NCBI GenBank assembly: GCA_963665185.2
Contig: CAXXPO010000019.1
Span: 1 to 64,000, forward strand
Reading direction: 5' to 3'
DNA length: 64,000 nt
DNA from: G963665185 sp963665185
GTDB lineage: Bacteria; Desulfobacterota; Desulfovibrionia; Desulfovibrionales; Desulfovibrionaceae
Positions 1-7,372 of the stretch are shown here, in pieces. Position 1 is the first letter of the stretch. Each line of letters starts with the position of its first letter. The position numbers were made by a program, and so were the translations under genes. The notes beneath the pieces are model-generated. The model searched no databases. It was not told where the DNA came from and saw only the letters and a program-made list of their open reading frames with translations.

Positions 1-57
1 TACTGGACCGACTTTTTTCCAATATAGTTTTTTTTTTCAAAGGAGTTCAAGACAATC

Positions 58-534
58 GTGTTACAACGCATGTTCCGTGAATCCATCATATTGTGCACCA
101 TAGGCCTGATTCTGGCTTTCAGTGCAAACAGTCTGCGCTCCCAAGGTCTCCCCTGGAAAGAAGACTGGCAGCAAAAATTGCATGGCGAGCAAACGGAGAA
201 TGAAAACATATCGCTGCACGAGGCCTATGAACTGTTCACCAAACGAACGGCCTTGTTCGTCGACTCCCGCGGACCGGAAAGTTTTCAACGTCTGCATATC
301 CCCGGAGCAGTGAACATGCCGTTCGATCCCTTTGCAGACGACATGCCGCAAAAAGCCGCGACCCTCCCCAAAGACAGACTGCTGGTGTTGTATTGCAGCA
401 CCCCCAGCTGCCTCATAAGCCGCGACCTTGGAAACATGCTCAAGGACCTGGGGTATACAAGGGTCACAATTCTCATTCCCGGCCTTATGGGATGGAAAAA
501 CGCAAACTACCCTGTGGAGAAAAGCGGGGAATGA
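58..534 (+). CDS. Membrane-anchored rhodanese-like sulfurtransferase
   Basis: This 158-residue protein has an N-terminal hydrophobic segment (about residues 9-25) and then a single rhodanese domain (about 50-155). The family moves sulfane sulfur through a persulfide on one cysteine. The visible signatures are the LFVDSR strand at 66-71, the HIPGAVNMPF stretch at 80-89 and an active-site loop with Cys113 in CSTPSC; a second cysteine, Cys118, sits inside the loop. The anchor suggests the domain faces the periplasm. The GTG start at 58 follows an AAGGAG ribosome site at 40-45; the ATG at 70 is an alternative. Its stop overlaps the start of the next gene (ATGA), so the two are probably translationally coupled. 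The sulfur donor and acceptor cannot be read from the sequence. Confidence 0.85.
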   Translation: MLQRMFRESIILCTIGLILAFSANSLRSQGLPWKEDWQQKLHGEQTENENISLHEAYELFTKRTALFVDSRGPESFQRLHIPGAVNMPFDPFADDMPQKAATLPKDRLLVLYCSTPSCLISRDLGNMLKDLGYTRVTILIPGLMGWKNANYPVEKSGE

Positions 535-974
535 GTCGAATGTCCACAGCAAAAAACAAGGGACGCATCCTTTCCCGCATATTTTTCGGAGGCATATTCG
601 TTGCAGCCTGCGTAAGCAAAATTCTTCACCCAGACCTCTTTGCTCGTATTATTTTCAATTATCAGATTTTGCCAGACATGTTTGTCAACGTCACGGCCAT
701 TACCCTTCCATGGGTGGAGCTGGTCTGCGGCCTCGCCTTGGTATTCGGCGTTCAACGCCTGGGAGCCGTCCTTATTCTGAACATGCTCATGGTGATATTC
801 ATGACTGCGCTCTTCTGGAATCTTTCCCGCGGGTTGGACGTTGCCTGCGGTTGCTTCACCACCACCGCGACTGAAGGGAACATGGCGCTGGACCTGCTTC
901 GTGATGTTGTCATCCTCGGACTGGGCCTGTCAGTGCTGCGCTTTGAAATTCGTGCCGCACTTCTGCGTAAATGA
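531..974 (+). CDS. MauE/DoxX-like redox-associated membrane protein
   Basis: A 147-residue integral membrane protein with about four hydrophobic segments (near 18-33, 52-74, 78-98 and 118-137). The pattern matches the MauE/DoxX-related family, whose members often accompany thiol-redox or sulfur-handling partners. A Cys-Gly-Cys motif at 106-108, after an Arg-Gly-Leu-Asp turn, is the most likely redox feature. I chose the ATG at 531 because it overlaps the stop codon of the upstream rhodanese gene; the longer open frame upstream lies inside that gene. The two genes form a natural pair, which suggests a membrane sulfur or thiol relay. That role is inferred from neighbourhood, not demonstrated. 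Confidence 0.75.
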   Translation: MSRMSTAKNKGRILSRIFFGGIFVAACVSKILHPDLFARIIFNYQILPDMFVNVTAITLPWVELVCGLALVFGVQRLGAVLILNMLMVIFMTALFWNLSRGLDVACGCFTTTATEGNMALDLLRDVVILGLGLSVLRFEIRAALLRK

Positions 975-1126
975 AATCAACCATTCCCTCCTCTGTCCTT
1001 TTGTTTCCTTCCGATTCCTAAAACAGGATCAATTGCTGTTCAAAAGGGATTTGCCTACAGATCAGGACATGTTATGGAGGCAATGAAAAACACACAGAAT
1101 TGACTGTATCAACGCAGGAGTTCACC

Positions 1127-2674
1127 ATGCATAAGCGGTTCACATTTTTTTTAGATCTCTTCCTGTTTCTTGGACTGGCATCCCTTTTCTTGCCCACTCC
1201 ATCCCAAGCGCAGGTTGTGAAGGCCGTGGTCTACCCTGACACTGCGCAGTTGACCGAAATGATCCAAAAGGAAATCAATAACGGACGGTTTTTCTTCACC
1301 CTGCCCTTCCAGGCCGATCCTCAAAGCCTTTCCCTGAAACTGATTACCCCCAACATCCAGGTGGCCGATATAACGACTCTTCTGGCTCCTGCCGAGCCGA
1401 ATCAGGCCGTCAAAGAACTCAAGCACCAAATCCGGCTCAAACAAATGGAGTTCAACAAGACTTCGGCGCTTGTTTCGGCACAAAATGCCCAAATGGAATT
1501 CTGGAAAAGCATACGTATGGACCAGGAACCCACCGCACAAACAGCCAAACATGTGGCTGCTCAAATGGGCGCCAGCCTGAGCGAAGTCATGGAGCAGGCC
1601 CTGGTTGCCCAGGAAACATATCAGACCGTAGAAAAAGAACTCAATGACCTGAAACATCGGCTTGACGAATTTTCTGGCCAAAAGGCTCAAGTGTGGCTTG
1701 TTACAGTTGCGGTGGATGGCAACGCGACCGGCCAGATAACAGCCCGGATATCATACAGATTGAAGGGGTGCGGATGGGAACCTGTTTATCGTGTGGACGC
1801 CACGCCAGACAAAAAGAAGGTAGCCCTGGTCTTCGACGCAATGGTGTGGCAAAGCACAGGAAAAGTTTGGAATGCCCCTCTCAGCCTGGCCACACTGCCT
1901 CCTCACCAGCAGATGACACCGCCCACATTGCCCGCCTGGATCATAACACCTCGGCCTGATGAAAAAACCTATCAAGATGCGGCTCCTCGAATGGCCATGA
2001 TGAAAGAGGCCGAGCCCATGTTGGAAAAAAGCAATCTCGTGGCGGGAGGTGGCCCGGTCAAACAACGGCAGTCAACTTTTGCGTCCTGGGATTTGGGGGA
2101 ACGGAAGATCATGCCTGGCCCAAAACAACGCGTGCGTATTGCCGACGTGGATATGCAGTCCGATTTCACATATCTGCTGCGTCCCTCATTGAGCGGCAAG
2201 TCGTTTCTCTCCGCAAATGTGGAGACCGCGGAACCTTTGGATATGCCGTCGGGCACAGCCCTGATCATGTTGGACGGAGCAGTTGTTGCCAAAAAGCCCT
2301 TCACCTTCCAAGGAAAAAAGCAGGAGCTGTTTTTTGGCAATGATCCGCAAGTGACAGTCATGTCTCGTATTTTGGAAAAAAAGTCCGGAAGTTCGGGAAT
2401 GTTCTCCTCCAAGCAAACCTATGTCTGGAAATGGGAAATAACCGTTACCAACGACAAAACACTTCCGGCCAAGATAACTCTCGAAGAGCCCATGCCTCGT
2501 CCCGGCGACGAAAAAATCACGCTGAAATCAACATTCAGCACTCCACCCACTCGCGAAGAAGACGACAAGTACGTATGGGATATGGACATTCCCGCAGGGA
2601 GCAAGCAAATCATAACCTGGAGCGTTTCCTTGGAAGCTCCTGATGACATGTCGCTGAACAAGGGGTGGAGATAA
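1127..2674 (+). CDS. Exported DUF4139 (MuiA-like) protein
   Basis: This 515-residue protein starts with a clear Sec signal peptide: a basic start, a Phe/Leu-rich core at about 5-20, and cleavage likely after SQA near residue 26. The mature part has a DUF4140-like N-terminal domain (about 28-125), a helical, probably coiled-coil stretch (about 95-180) and a large C-terminal beta-rich DUF4139 region (about 200-510). Relatives are called mucoidy-inhibitor-like proteins, but their biochemical role is not settled. The ATG at 1127 is preceded by CAGGAG at 1115-1120; a TTG at 1100 would spoil the signal peptide. The stop codon lies in the loop of a perfect hairpin. The gene appears monocistronic. 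Confidence 0.8.
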   Translation: MHKRFTFFLDLFLFLGLASLFLPTPSQAQVVKAVVYPDTAQLTEMIQKEINNGRFFFTLPFQADPQSLSLKLITPNIQVADITTLLAPAEPNQAVKELKHQIRLKQMEFNKTSALVSAQNAQMEFWKSIRMDQEPTAQTAKHVAAQMGASLSEVMEQALVAQETYQTVEKELNDLKHRLDEFSGQKAQVWLVTVAVDGNATGQITARISYRLKGCGWEPVYRVDATPDKKKVALVFDAMVWQSTGKVWNAPLSLATLPPHQQMTPPTLPAWIITPRPDEKTYQDAAPRMAMMKEAEPMLEKSNLVAGGGPVKQRQSTFASWDLGERKIMPGPKQRVRIADVDMQSDFTYLLRPSLSGKSFLSANVETAEPLDMPSGTALIMLDGAVVAKKPFTFQGKKQELFFGNDPQVTVMSRILEKKSGSSGMFSSKQTYVWKWEITVTNDKTLPAKITLEEPMPRPGDEKITLKSTFSTPPTREEDDKYVWDMDIPAGSKQIITWSVSLEAPDDMSLNKGWR

Positions 2675-2683
2675 TCCACCCCT
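2661..2683 (+). other. Perfect hairpin enclosing a stop codon
   Basis: Nine bases at 2661-2669 (AGGGGTGGA) are repeated exactly inverted at 2675-2683, with a five-base loop that holds the TAA stop of the DUF4139 gene (2672-2674). No T-tract follows, so it is not a standard intrinsic terminator. It may protect the mRNA 3' end or pause ribosomes. Confidence 0.6.
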
Positions 2684-2700
2684 GCACAGCTTGATTAACG

Positions 2701-2737
2701 AAAAGGCCCTCCTTGATTCCGCAAGGCGGGCCTCTTT
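2701..2737. terminator. Bidirectional terminator between convergent genes
   Basis: An inverted repeat with arms at 2704-2714 and 2723-2733 (one mismatch pair, eight-base loop) lies between the converging DUF4139 and hydroxyacid dehydrogenase genes. It is followed by CTTTGT on the plus strand and TTTT on the minus strand, so it can end both transcripts. Confidence 0.65.
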
Positions 2738-2738
2738 G

Positions 2739-3719
2739 TCATAAAACTTCCGGGTTAAGGCAGGTCGGCGGTTTGCGGCCTTCCAACATGGCCATGACAT
2801 TCTCAGCTGCCAGAACGGCCATGTCGTTACGCGCCTTAGTGGTTGCCGACCCGATATGAGTGGTGATCACGACATTGTCCAGCTCGACCAATCCGGCTGC
2901 CATCGCGGGCTCTGATTCATAGACATCCAAACCTGCTCCGGCGATTTCCCCGGAACGTAACGCCTGCACCAACGCGGCTTCGTCAATGATCGGCCCACGC
3001 CCGGTATTCACCAAAATAGCATTGGACTTCATCCGTGCAAAAGCGGGGGCACTGAAAAGATGGCGGGTACCGGGATTAAGCGGTGCATGGATACTTATGA
3101 AATCTGCCTGTTGCAGAAGCTCTTCAAAGGGGACCAGCCTTGCGCCTACTTCTTTTTCCAGCCGCTCATTGATTCTTCCCGATCCCGTTGTGTACACGAC
3201 CTGCATGCCGAAACCTTTGGACATGCGGCCCATGGCTTCTCCAATCCGGCCAGCGCCCACAACCCCCAAAATCTTACCGCTGACCTGATGCCCAAGGTAC
3301 TGCCGGGGCTGCCACCCCGACCATCCACCGGAACGCATTTCCCGGTCAGACGGGACGACATGCCGAGCCACTGCAAACAGAAGCGCCCAAGCCAATTCCG
3401 CCGTCGCAACCGTCAGAACGTCAGGTGTGTTGGACACCGGTATTTTACGCCGGGTGGCTTCCTCCAGATCTATATTATCGAATCCCACCGCATAATTTGC
3501 ATATCCACGCAACTTGGGGGCAGCCGCAAAAAAATCCGCATCAATCCGTTCACTCAAAAGGCCGATCACTCCGTCCGCATCCTTGAGCGCCTCCCAAAGC
3601 CGGTTTTTTTCCATGGGAGCATCATCACTTCCCACAACAACCTCGTACCCGCGGGAACGTAGAAGTTCCAAACCCTTTTCCGGTATGCGCCTTGTCAGTA
3701 AAATCTTGCCTTTGGACAT
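2739..3719 (-). CDS. D-2-hydroxyacid dehydrogenase (glyoxylate/hydroxypyruvate reductase type)
   Basis: A 326-residue cytoplasmic NAD(P)H-dependent dehydrogenase of the D-isomer-specific 2-hydroxyacid family. The Rossmann nucleotide loop GAGRIG is at 155-160. The catalytic triad is recognisable as Arg241 (in NTGRGP), a Glu in DVYESEP (268 or 270) and His288 (in THIGSAT). The THIGSAT signature and overall length fit glyoxylate reductase or D-glycerate dehydrogenase better than phosphoglycerate dehydrogenase, because there is no ACT domain. The ATG follows a good TGGAGGT site. It lies downstream of a TauE-type exporter gene on the same strand, so it may share that gene's promoter. The physiological substrate cannot be fixed from sequence. 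Confidence 0.85.
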   Translation of the reverse strand: MSKGKILLTRRIPEKGLELLRSRGYEVVVGSDDAPMEKNRLWEALKDADGVIGLLSERIDADFFAAAPKLRGYANYAVGFDNIDLEEATRRKIPVSNTPDVLTVATAELAWALLFAVARHVVPSDREMRSGGWSGWQPRQYLGHQVSGKILGVVGAGRIGEAMGRMSKGFGMQVVYTTGSGRINERLEKEVGARLVPFEELLQQADFISIHAPLNPGTRHLFSAPAFARMKSNAILVNTGRGPIIDEAALVQALRSGEIAGAGLDVYESEPAMAAGLVELDNVVITTHIGSATTKARNDMAVLAAENVMAMLEGRKPPTCLNPEVL

Positions 3720-3775
3720 ATGACCTCCAACACGCCATACGACGCGGCCGAATGTAACGAAATTCCTCAGCCCAA

Positions 3776-4573
3776 CTAAAAAAGGCTGATTAACATTTTG
3801 AGGGCCACCACTGCCAAAAGAAGGGAAAAGACTCTTTTGAGTTTGGGAACCGGTAAACTATGCGCCAGCCTAGCCCCCAACGGGGCGGTAAAAATCGTCA
3901 GACAGGATATTCCGATAAGCGCAGGCAAGTAAACATATCCCCAGGAATGCTGTGGAAGCCCGGTGACTCCGAGCCCGTTGACAATGTACCCGAAGGATCC
4001 AGCCAAGGCGATAGGGAGTCCAATGGCCGCCGCCGTACCAATTGCAGTATGCATGGCAACGTTGCACCAAACCATAAATGGGACAGACATGATTCCCCCG
4101 CCCACACCTACCAGGCTGGAAAAAATTCCAATTCCTGTACCCGCTCCCAAAAGCCCCACCGTACCAGGCAAATGGTGCGTGGCCTTGGGCTTGGCATTCC
4201 GGAACATCGAGTAGGAAACATACATCAAAAAAAACGCAAAGAACATTTTGAGTTCACGGCCAGGTATGTACGCTGCAAGACATGACCCTAGAAAGGTTCC
4301 TGCAAGAACGCCCGGAGCCATCCCTTTGAGGATATCCCAATTAACCCCCCCTCTTTTGTGGTGGGCCCGCATGCTGGAAATCGAAGTAAAAACAATGGTT
4401 GCCAGGGAAGTCCCCAGTGCCAGATGCATACCGACATCGCTGGAAACCCCCTGCCATTGAAGGCTGAAGACCAAAATCGGTACAATGACGATGCCCCCTC
4501 CTATTCCAAGCAATCCAGCCAGGATTCCGGCAACGGCTCCCAAAGCCATATACATTGCATAAATTTCAATCAC
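3776..4573 (-). CDS. TauE/SafE-family sulfite/organoanion exporter
   Basis: A 265-residue polytopic membrane protein of the TauE/SafE family. It has the glycine-rich first helix motif (LLGIGGGIVIVP) and the internal repeat of it (SLVGVGGGIMSVP), with roughly eight hydrophobic segments. Characterised relatives export sulfite, sulfoacetate or similar anions. I chose the GTG start at 4573 because AAAGGAG lies seven bases upstream; the longer open frame begins before that site. It is followed 56 bases later by the dehydrogenase gene. A palindrome matching FadR/PdhR-type operators sits 69 bases upstream, and the gene for a regulator of that class is the next gene upstream. The substrate is not evident. 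Confidence 0.85.
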   Translation of the reverse strand: MIEIYAMYMALGAVAGILAGLLGIGGGIVIVPILVFSLQWQGVSSDVGMHLALGTSLATIVFTSISSMRAHHKRGGVNWDILKGMAPGVLAGTFLGSCLAAYIPGRELKMFFAFFLMYVSYSMFRNAKPKATHHLPGTVGLLGAGTGIGIFSSLVGVGGGIMSVPFMVWCNVAMHTAIGTAAAIGLPIALAGSFGYIVNGLGVTGLPQHSWGYVYLPALIGISCLTIFTAPLGARLAHSLPVPKLKRVFSLLLAVVALKMLISLF

Positions 4574-4930
4574 AGGATGCTCCTTTACTAAAAAAATGCA
4601 CACCATGCCGACACATGAGGGTCTGAATACGTAAACGCCAAATTGGTAGTACCAATATCCGACACGTCCTGACGTAGCAAGCCCAAATTCACATTTTCAT
4701 GACGCCAGCCGCTGCCACCTGCTCCAATTCTCCAAATGAACAGGACGAATTGTTGCAGCCATCTTCTCCCGAACGCAGCTGTAAGCAGCCACCCCAATAT
4801 TTTCCCCCTGTAGGTCACGACCCCCATGGAATGGAGTGGATCACTATCACGAATCATCCATTGATATTTTTGACCACATAACTCGGGGAATAGTCTTGAA
4901 AAAAGAATGGAAAGAGGTGGAGCTATCCTG
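4574..4930. other. 357-base intergenic region holding a regulator operator
   Basis: This stretch separates the GntR-type regulator from the TauE-type gene, both on the minus strand. The only strong feature is the palindrome at 4642-4656. A TTGCTA/TATTGG pair with 17-base spacing on the minus strand would put a -10 element across that palindrome, but this promoter match is weak. Short open frames here look random. Confidence 0.5.
4642..4656. promoter_or_regulatory. FadR/PdhR-type GntR operator
   Basis: The sequence ATTGGTAGTACCAAT is a perfect inverted repeat (6-3-6). It fits the known FadR-subfamily GntR consensus TNGT-N3-ACNA and is the same shape as PdhR sites. It lies upstream of the TauE-like gene and beside a FadR-subfamily regulator gene, so local control is a natural inference. 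Confidence 0.7.
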
Positions 4931-5626
4931 CTAGAAAATGTTCTGCTCGACGCTTATCAGATGGTCGTGCATGGCCTGCATGGCTGCGGAATCATCGGCC
5001 ATTTCCAGGGCGGAAAAAATACGCCAATGTCCAGCAACAGATTCCTTGCTGCGCTTAATGGACAACAACCCCTGTGATCGGACGTCGGAAAACCGTTTGT
5101 TCAGTACATCCATGACTTCCTTGAACACGTGATTGCCGCTGGCAGCCGCAACCAAAGAATGAAACCGTGCGTCATGGTCTCCCTCGGCATGTCCGTCGGC
5201 GATTTCCTGTTCCTGTTCCCTAATAAGGGCTTTCAGCTGCTCAAGCTGCTCGGGAGAAATATGGCGGGCAGCCAAGGCCGCAATCTGGGGCTCGATCACT
5301 CGCCGAAATTCGAAGATGTCCTGCAACCGCTCCTGTTGCTCCTGCATCGCGTCGGCCAAGGTTGCAATAAGAGAAGCGCGGTCACGAGAGCTGATGAATG
5401 TTCCCGCCCCCTGTCTGCTGGTCAAGATACCATTCTCGCTGAGCACGCGGATGGCCTCGCGGACTGAATTGCGGGAAACATTCAAATCATCCGCCAGTTT
5501 GCGCTCTGGAGGAAGTTTGTCCCCTGGCCCAAGTCGTCCCTTTTTTATCAGCGTATTTATATAATGGACAACGTCCTGGTAAATGCGCCTTTTGTCAGTG
5601 CCTGCTCCCATAAAAATTCCATCCAT
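4931..5626 (-). CDS. FadR-subfamily GntR transcriptional regulator
   Basis: A 231-residue DNA-binding regulator. Residues about 12-75 form the GntR winged helix-turn-helix, with the recognisable LPPERKLADDLNVSRNSVRE core. Residues about 85-225 form an all-helical FCD ligand-binding domain, which in characterised members binds carboxylates or acyl-CoA through a metal site. The neighbours (aldehyde dehydrogenase upstream; exporter and hydroxyacid dehydrogenase downstream) suggest that it senses a small organic acid of that pathway. A perfect FadR-type palindrome at 4642-4656 is a likely target, and a second palindrome at 5693-5708 precedes its own gene. The start at 5626 has only a weak ribosome site (GATGAG); the Met at residue 6 is an alternative. 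Confidence 0.88.
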   Translation of the reverse strand: MDGIFMGAGTDKRRIYQDVVHYINTLIKKGRLGPGDKLPPERKLADDLNVSRNSVREAIRVLSENGILTSRQGAGTFISSRDRASLIATLADAMQEQQERLQDIFEFRRVIEPQIAALAARHISPEQLEQLKALIREQEQEIADGHAEGDHDARFHSLVAAASGNHVFKEVMDVLNKRFSDVRSQGLLSIKRSKESVAGHWRIFSALEMADDSAAMQAMHDHLISVEQNIF

Positions 5627-5692
5627 CTCATCAAGGGGTGGAAATGATCAGCCATTGGAAGGTGTTGCGGCATTTCATATCAACTTTTAATT

Positions 5693-5708
5693 TGTACTGA
5701 AGAGTACA
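5693..5708. promoter_or_regulatory. Perfect palindrome upstream of the GntR gene
   Basis: TGTACT-GAAG-AGTACA is an exact 6-4-6 inverted repeat in the gap between the aldehyde dehydrogenase stop and the regulator start. It could be an operator. It does not match the N3-spaced FadR consensus seen at 4642-4656, so a different protein or a different geometry is possible. Confidence 0.4.
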
Positions 5709-5751
5709 GATTCTCATCAACAAAGTTTCAAAACATCTTCGACACAATGTG

Positions 5752-7146
5752 TCATCCGACATCACAGCCACAGCCGTTATGCCGAATGACCTTGATATGA
5801 CATAATTCCCGGATGCCGACATGCGACATTTCCCTGCCAAATCCGGAACGCTTGCACCCCCCGAAAGGCAATCTGGGGTCAGAACGCGTCCGGCTGTTTA
5901 TACACACGGTTCCGGCCCGTATTTCAGCCGCCAACCGTTCCGCCCGATGCGAATCCGCGCTCCACAGGCTGGCCCCCAGGCCATACGGGGTATCATTGGC
6001 AAGACATATGGCCTCATCTTCATTCTCCACAATGCAGACAACGCCCACCGGGCCGAATACTTCCTCGCAAAGCACAGGCATATCCCGCGTGGCATCGGCA
6101 AGCAAAGTGGGGGCGTAAAAAAAACCGGGCATATCGAGTGGATATCCGCCAGCAAGGAGAGTAGCTCCCATGGCCATGGATTTTTCTACCTGCCCATGCA
6201 CACGGTCCAAAAGATCCCGACGCGCAAGTGGAGCCAGGGTCGTGTTTTCCTGCATCGGATCGCCAGGAAGCAATTCGCGAATGCGGGCTATCATTCCTTC
6301 CATAAATTGCTCGGCCACTGCACGGTGCACAATAAACCGCTTGGCTGCAATGCAAGTCTGCCCCGCGTTTTGGTAACGCGAGGAAACCGCATGCTTGATG
6401 CTGGCGAAAATGTCCGCATCGTCGAGCACAATAAATGGATCAGAGCCCCCCAGCTCCAACACACATTTTTTGATATACTGTCCTGCCATGGCCGCCACTC
6501 TCGCCCCCGATGCATCACTCCCTGTAAAGGCAACCGCCTGCACAAGATCATGGGCAATAACCGGCTCCACAAGCTCCTTGGGCAAAAGCAACGAGGTAAA
6601 CACGCCTCTGGGCAAGCCTGCCCGTTCAAAAACCGATGCAATGGCCAACGAACAACCACAAACATTGGGCGCAAGTTTGAGCAGCACCACGTTACCCGCC
6701 ATCAATGCTGGAGCAGTCAGGCGGAAAACCTGCCAAAAAGGAAAATTCCAGGGCATGATGGCCAACACCGCGCCCAGCGGTTCAAAAACAGTAAGACACT
6801 GCTTTCCGTCAAGCAAACAGAACTGCGGAGCCAGCATCTCGGCCGCCTGTTGTGCGTAGTACTCACAGACATAGGCGCAGCGTTCAATTTCCGCCCTGGA
6901 TTCACATAAAAGTTTGCCCATTTCCCGCGTGATGAGCTCTGCCAGGGATTCACTCTCGGAACGCAGAATTTCTGCAACCCGCAACATAAGAGCTGCCCTT
7001 TCGGTGCGCTGTGTCGTGCGCCATGAGATCCATTGCCCGGCGGCATGTTCAAGAATATTCTGGCAGTCTTCCTGGCTGAGCGGGGTGTATGTCTGGATAT
7101 GCTCTTCCGTGGCCGGATTGATACTGAGCAGAGGTTCAACATTCAT
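5752..7146 (-). CDS. Sad-like (semi)aldehyde dehydrogenase
   Basis: A 464-residue cytoplasmic NAD(P)+-dependent aldehyde dehydrogenase. The catalytic residues are all visible: Asn134 in MPWNFPFW, Glu231 in ELGGSDPFIV and nucleophile Cys265 in QNAGQTC. Length and motifs resemble the Sad/YneI succinate-semialdehyde dehydrogenase group (E. coli Sad is about the same size and shares KKCVLELGGSDPFIVL). That group oxidises an aldehyde with a distal negative charge to the acid. Related enzymes oxidise sulfolactaldehyde or other charged aldehydes, so the substrate is open. The gene is the first of four minus-strand genes that include a GntR regulator and a TauE-like exporter. Confidence 0.88.
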   Translation of the reverse strand: MNVEPLLSINPATEEHIQTYTPLSQEDCQNILEHAAGQWISWRTTQRTERAALMLRVAEILRSESESLAELITREMGKLLCESRAEIERCAYVCEYYAQQAAEMLAPQFCLLDGKQCLTVFEPLGAVLAIMPWNFPFWQVFRLTAPALMAGNVVLLKLAPNVCGCSLAIASVFERAGLPRGVFTSLLLPKELVEPVIAHDLVQAVAFTGSDASGARVAAMAGQYIKKCVLELGGSDPFIVLDDADIFASIKHAVSSRYQNAGQTCIAAKRFIVHRAVAEQFMEGMIARIRELLPGDPMQENTTLAPLARRDLLDRVHGQVEKSMAMGATLLAGGYPLDMPGFFYAPTLLADATRDMPVLCEEVFGPVGVVCIVENEDEAICLANDTPYGLGASLWSADSHRAERLAAEIRAGTVCINSRTRSDPRLPFGGCKRSGFGREMSHVGIRELCHIKVIRHNGCGCDVG

Positions 7147-7318
7147 GCTGATTCAAAAGATCCTAGAAAGACATGGTTGTGTAGATACAATGAGCAACGA
7201 CAGGGCAATAAATATACACGCGGTACGTGCGTGCCGAACCAATATACGTTTTTCGGTGATGCAGACCGAAGATGTAATCGGCGTATACGACAGGTAAGGT
7301 AGGTACCGTTTTTTCACT

Positions 7319-7361
7319 CATCGCACCGCCCCGCAACATTTTTGCAAGGGGCGACACGATG
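7319..7361 (-). terminator. Hairpin downstream of metG
   Basis: A nested inverted repeat: outer arms CATCG/CGATG and inner arms CGCCCC (7327-7332) and GGGGCG near 7348-7353, with a further GCAA/TTGC pair. It lies just past the metG stop. There is no clear T-run, so it is a structured 3' end rather than a textbook terminator. Confidence 0.4.
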
Positions 7362-7372
7362 CGATACAGAAT

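Noticed and set aside
1083..1103. Leader peptide of six residues before the DUF4139 gene
   Set aside because: The GGAGG is only two bases from its ATG, and there is no codon bias or attenuator structure to support regulation.
4588..4857. 89-residue minus-strand open frame
   Set aside because: It overlaps the operator region, has no ribosome site and resembles no protein.
7147..7318. Promoter or riboswitch between metG and the aldehyde dehydrogenase
   Set aside because: Apart from an imperfect inverted repeat TTGT-GTAGAT-ACAA and a half-site resembling the 4642 operator, no element is convincing.
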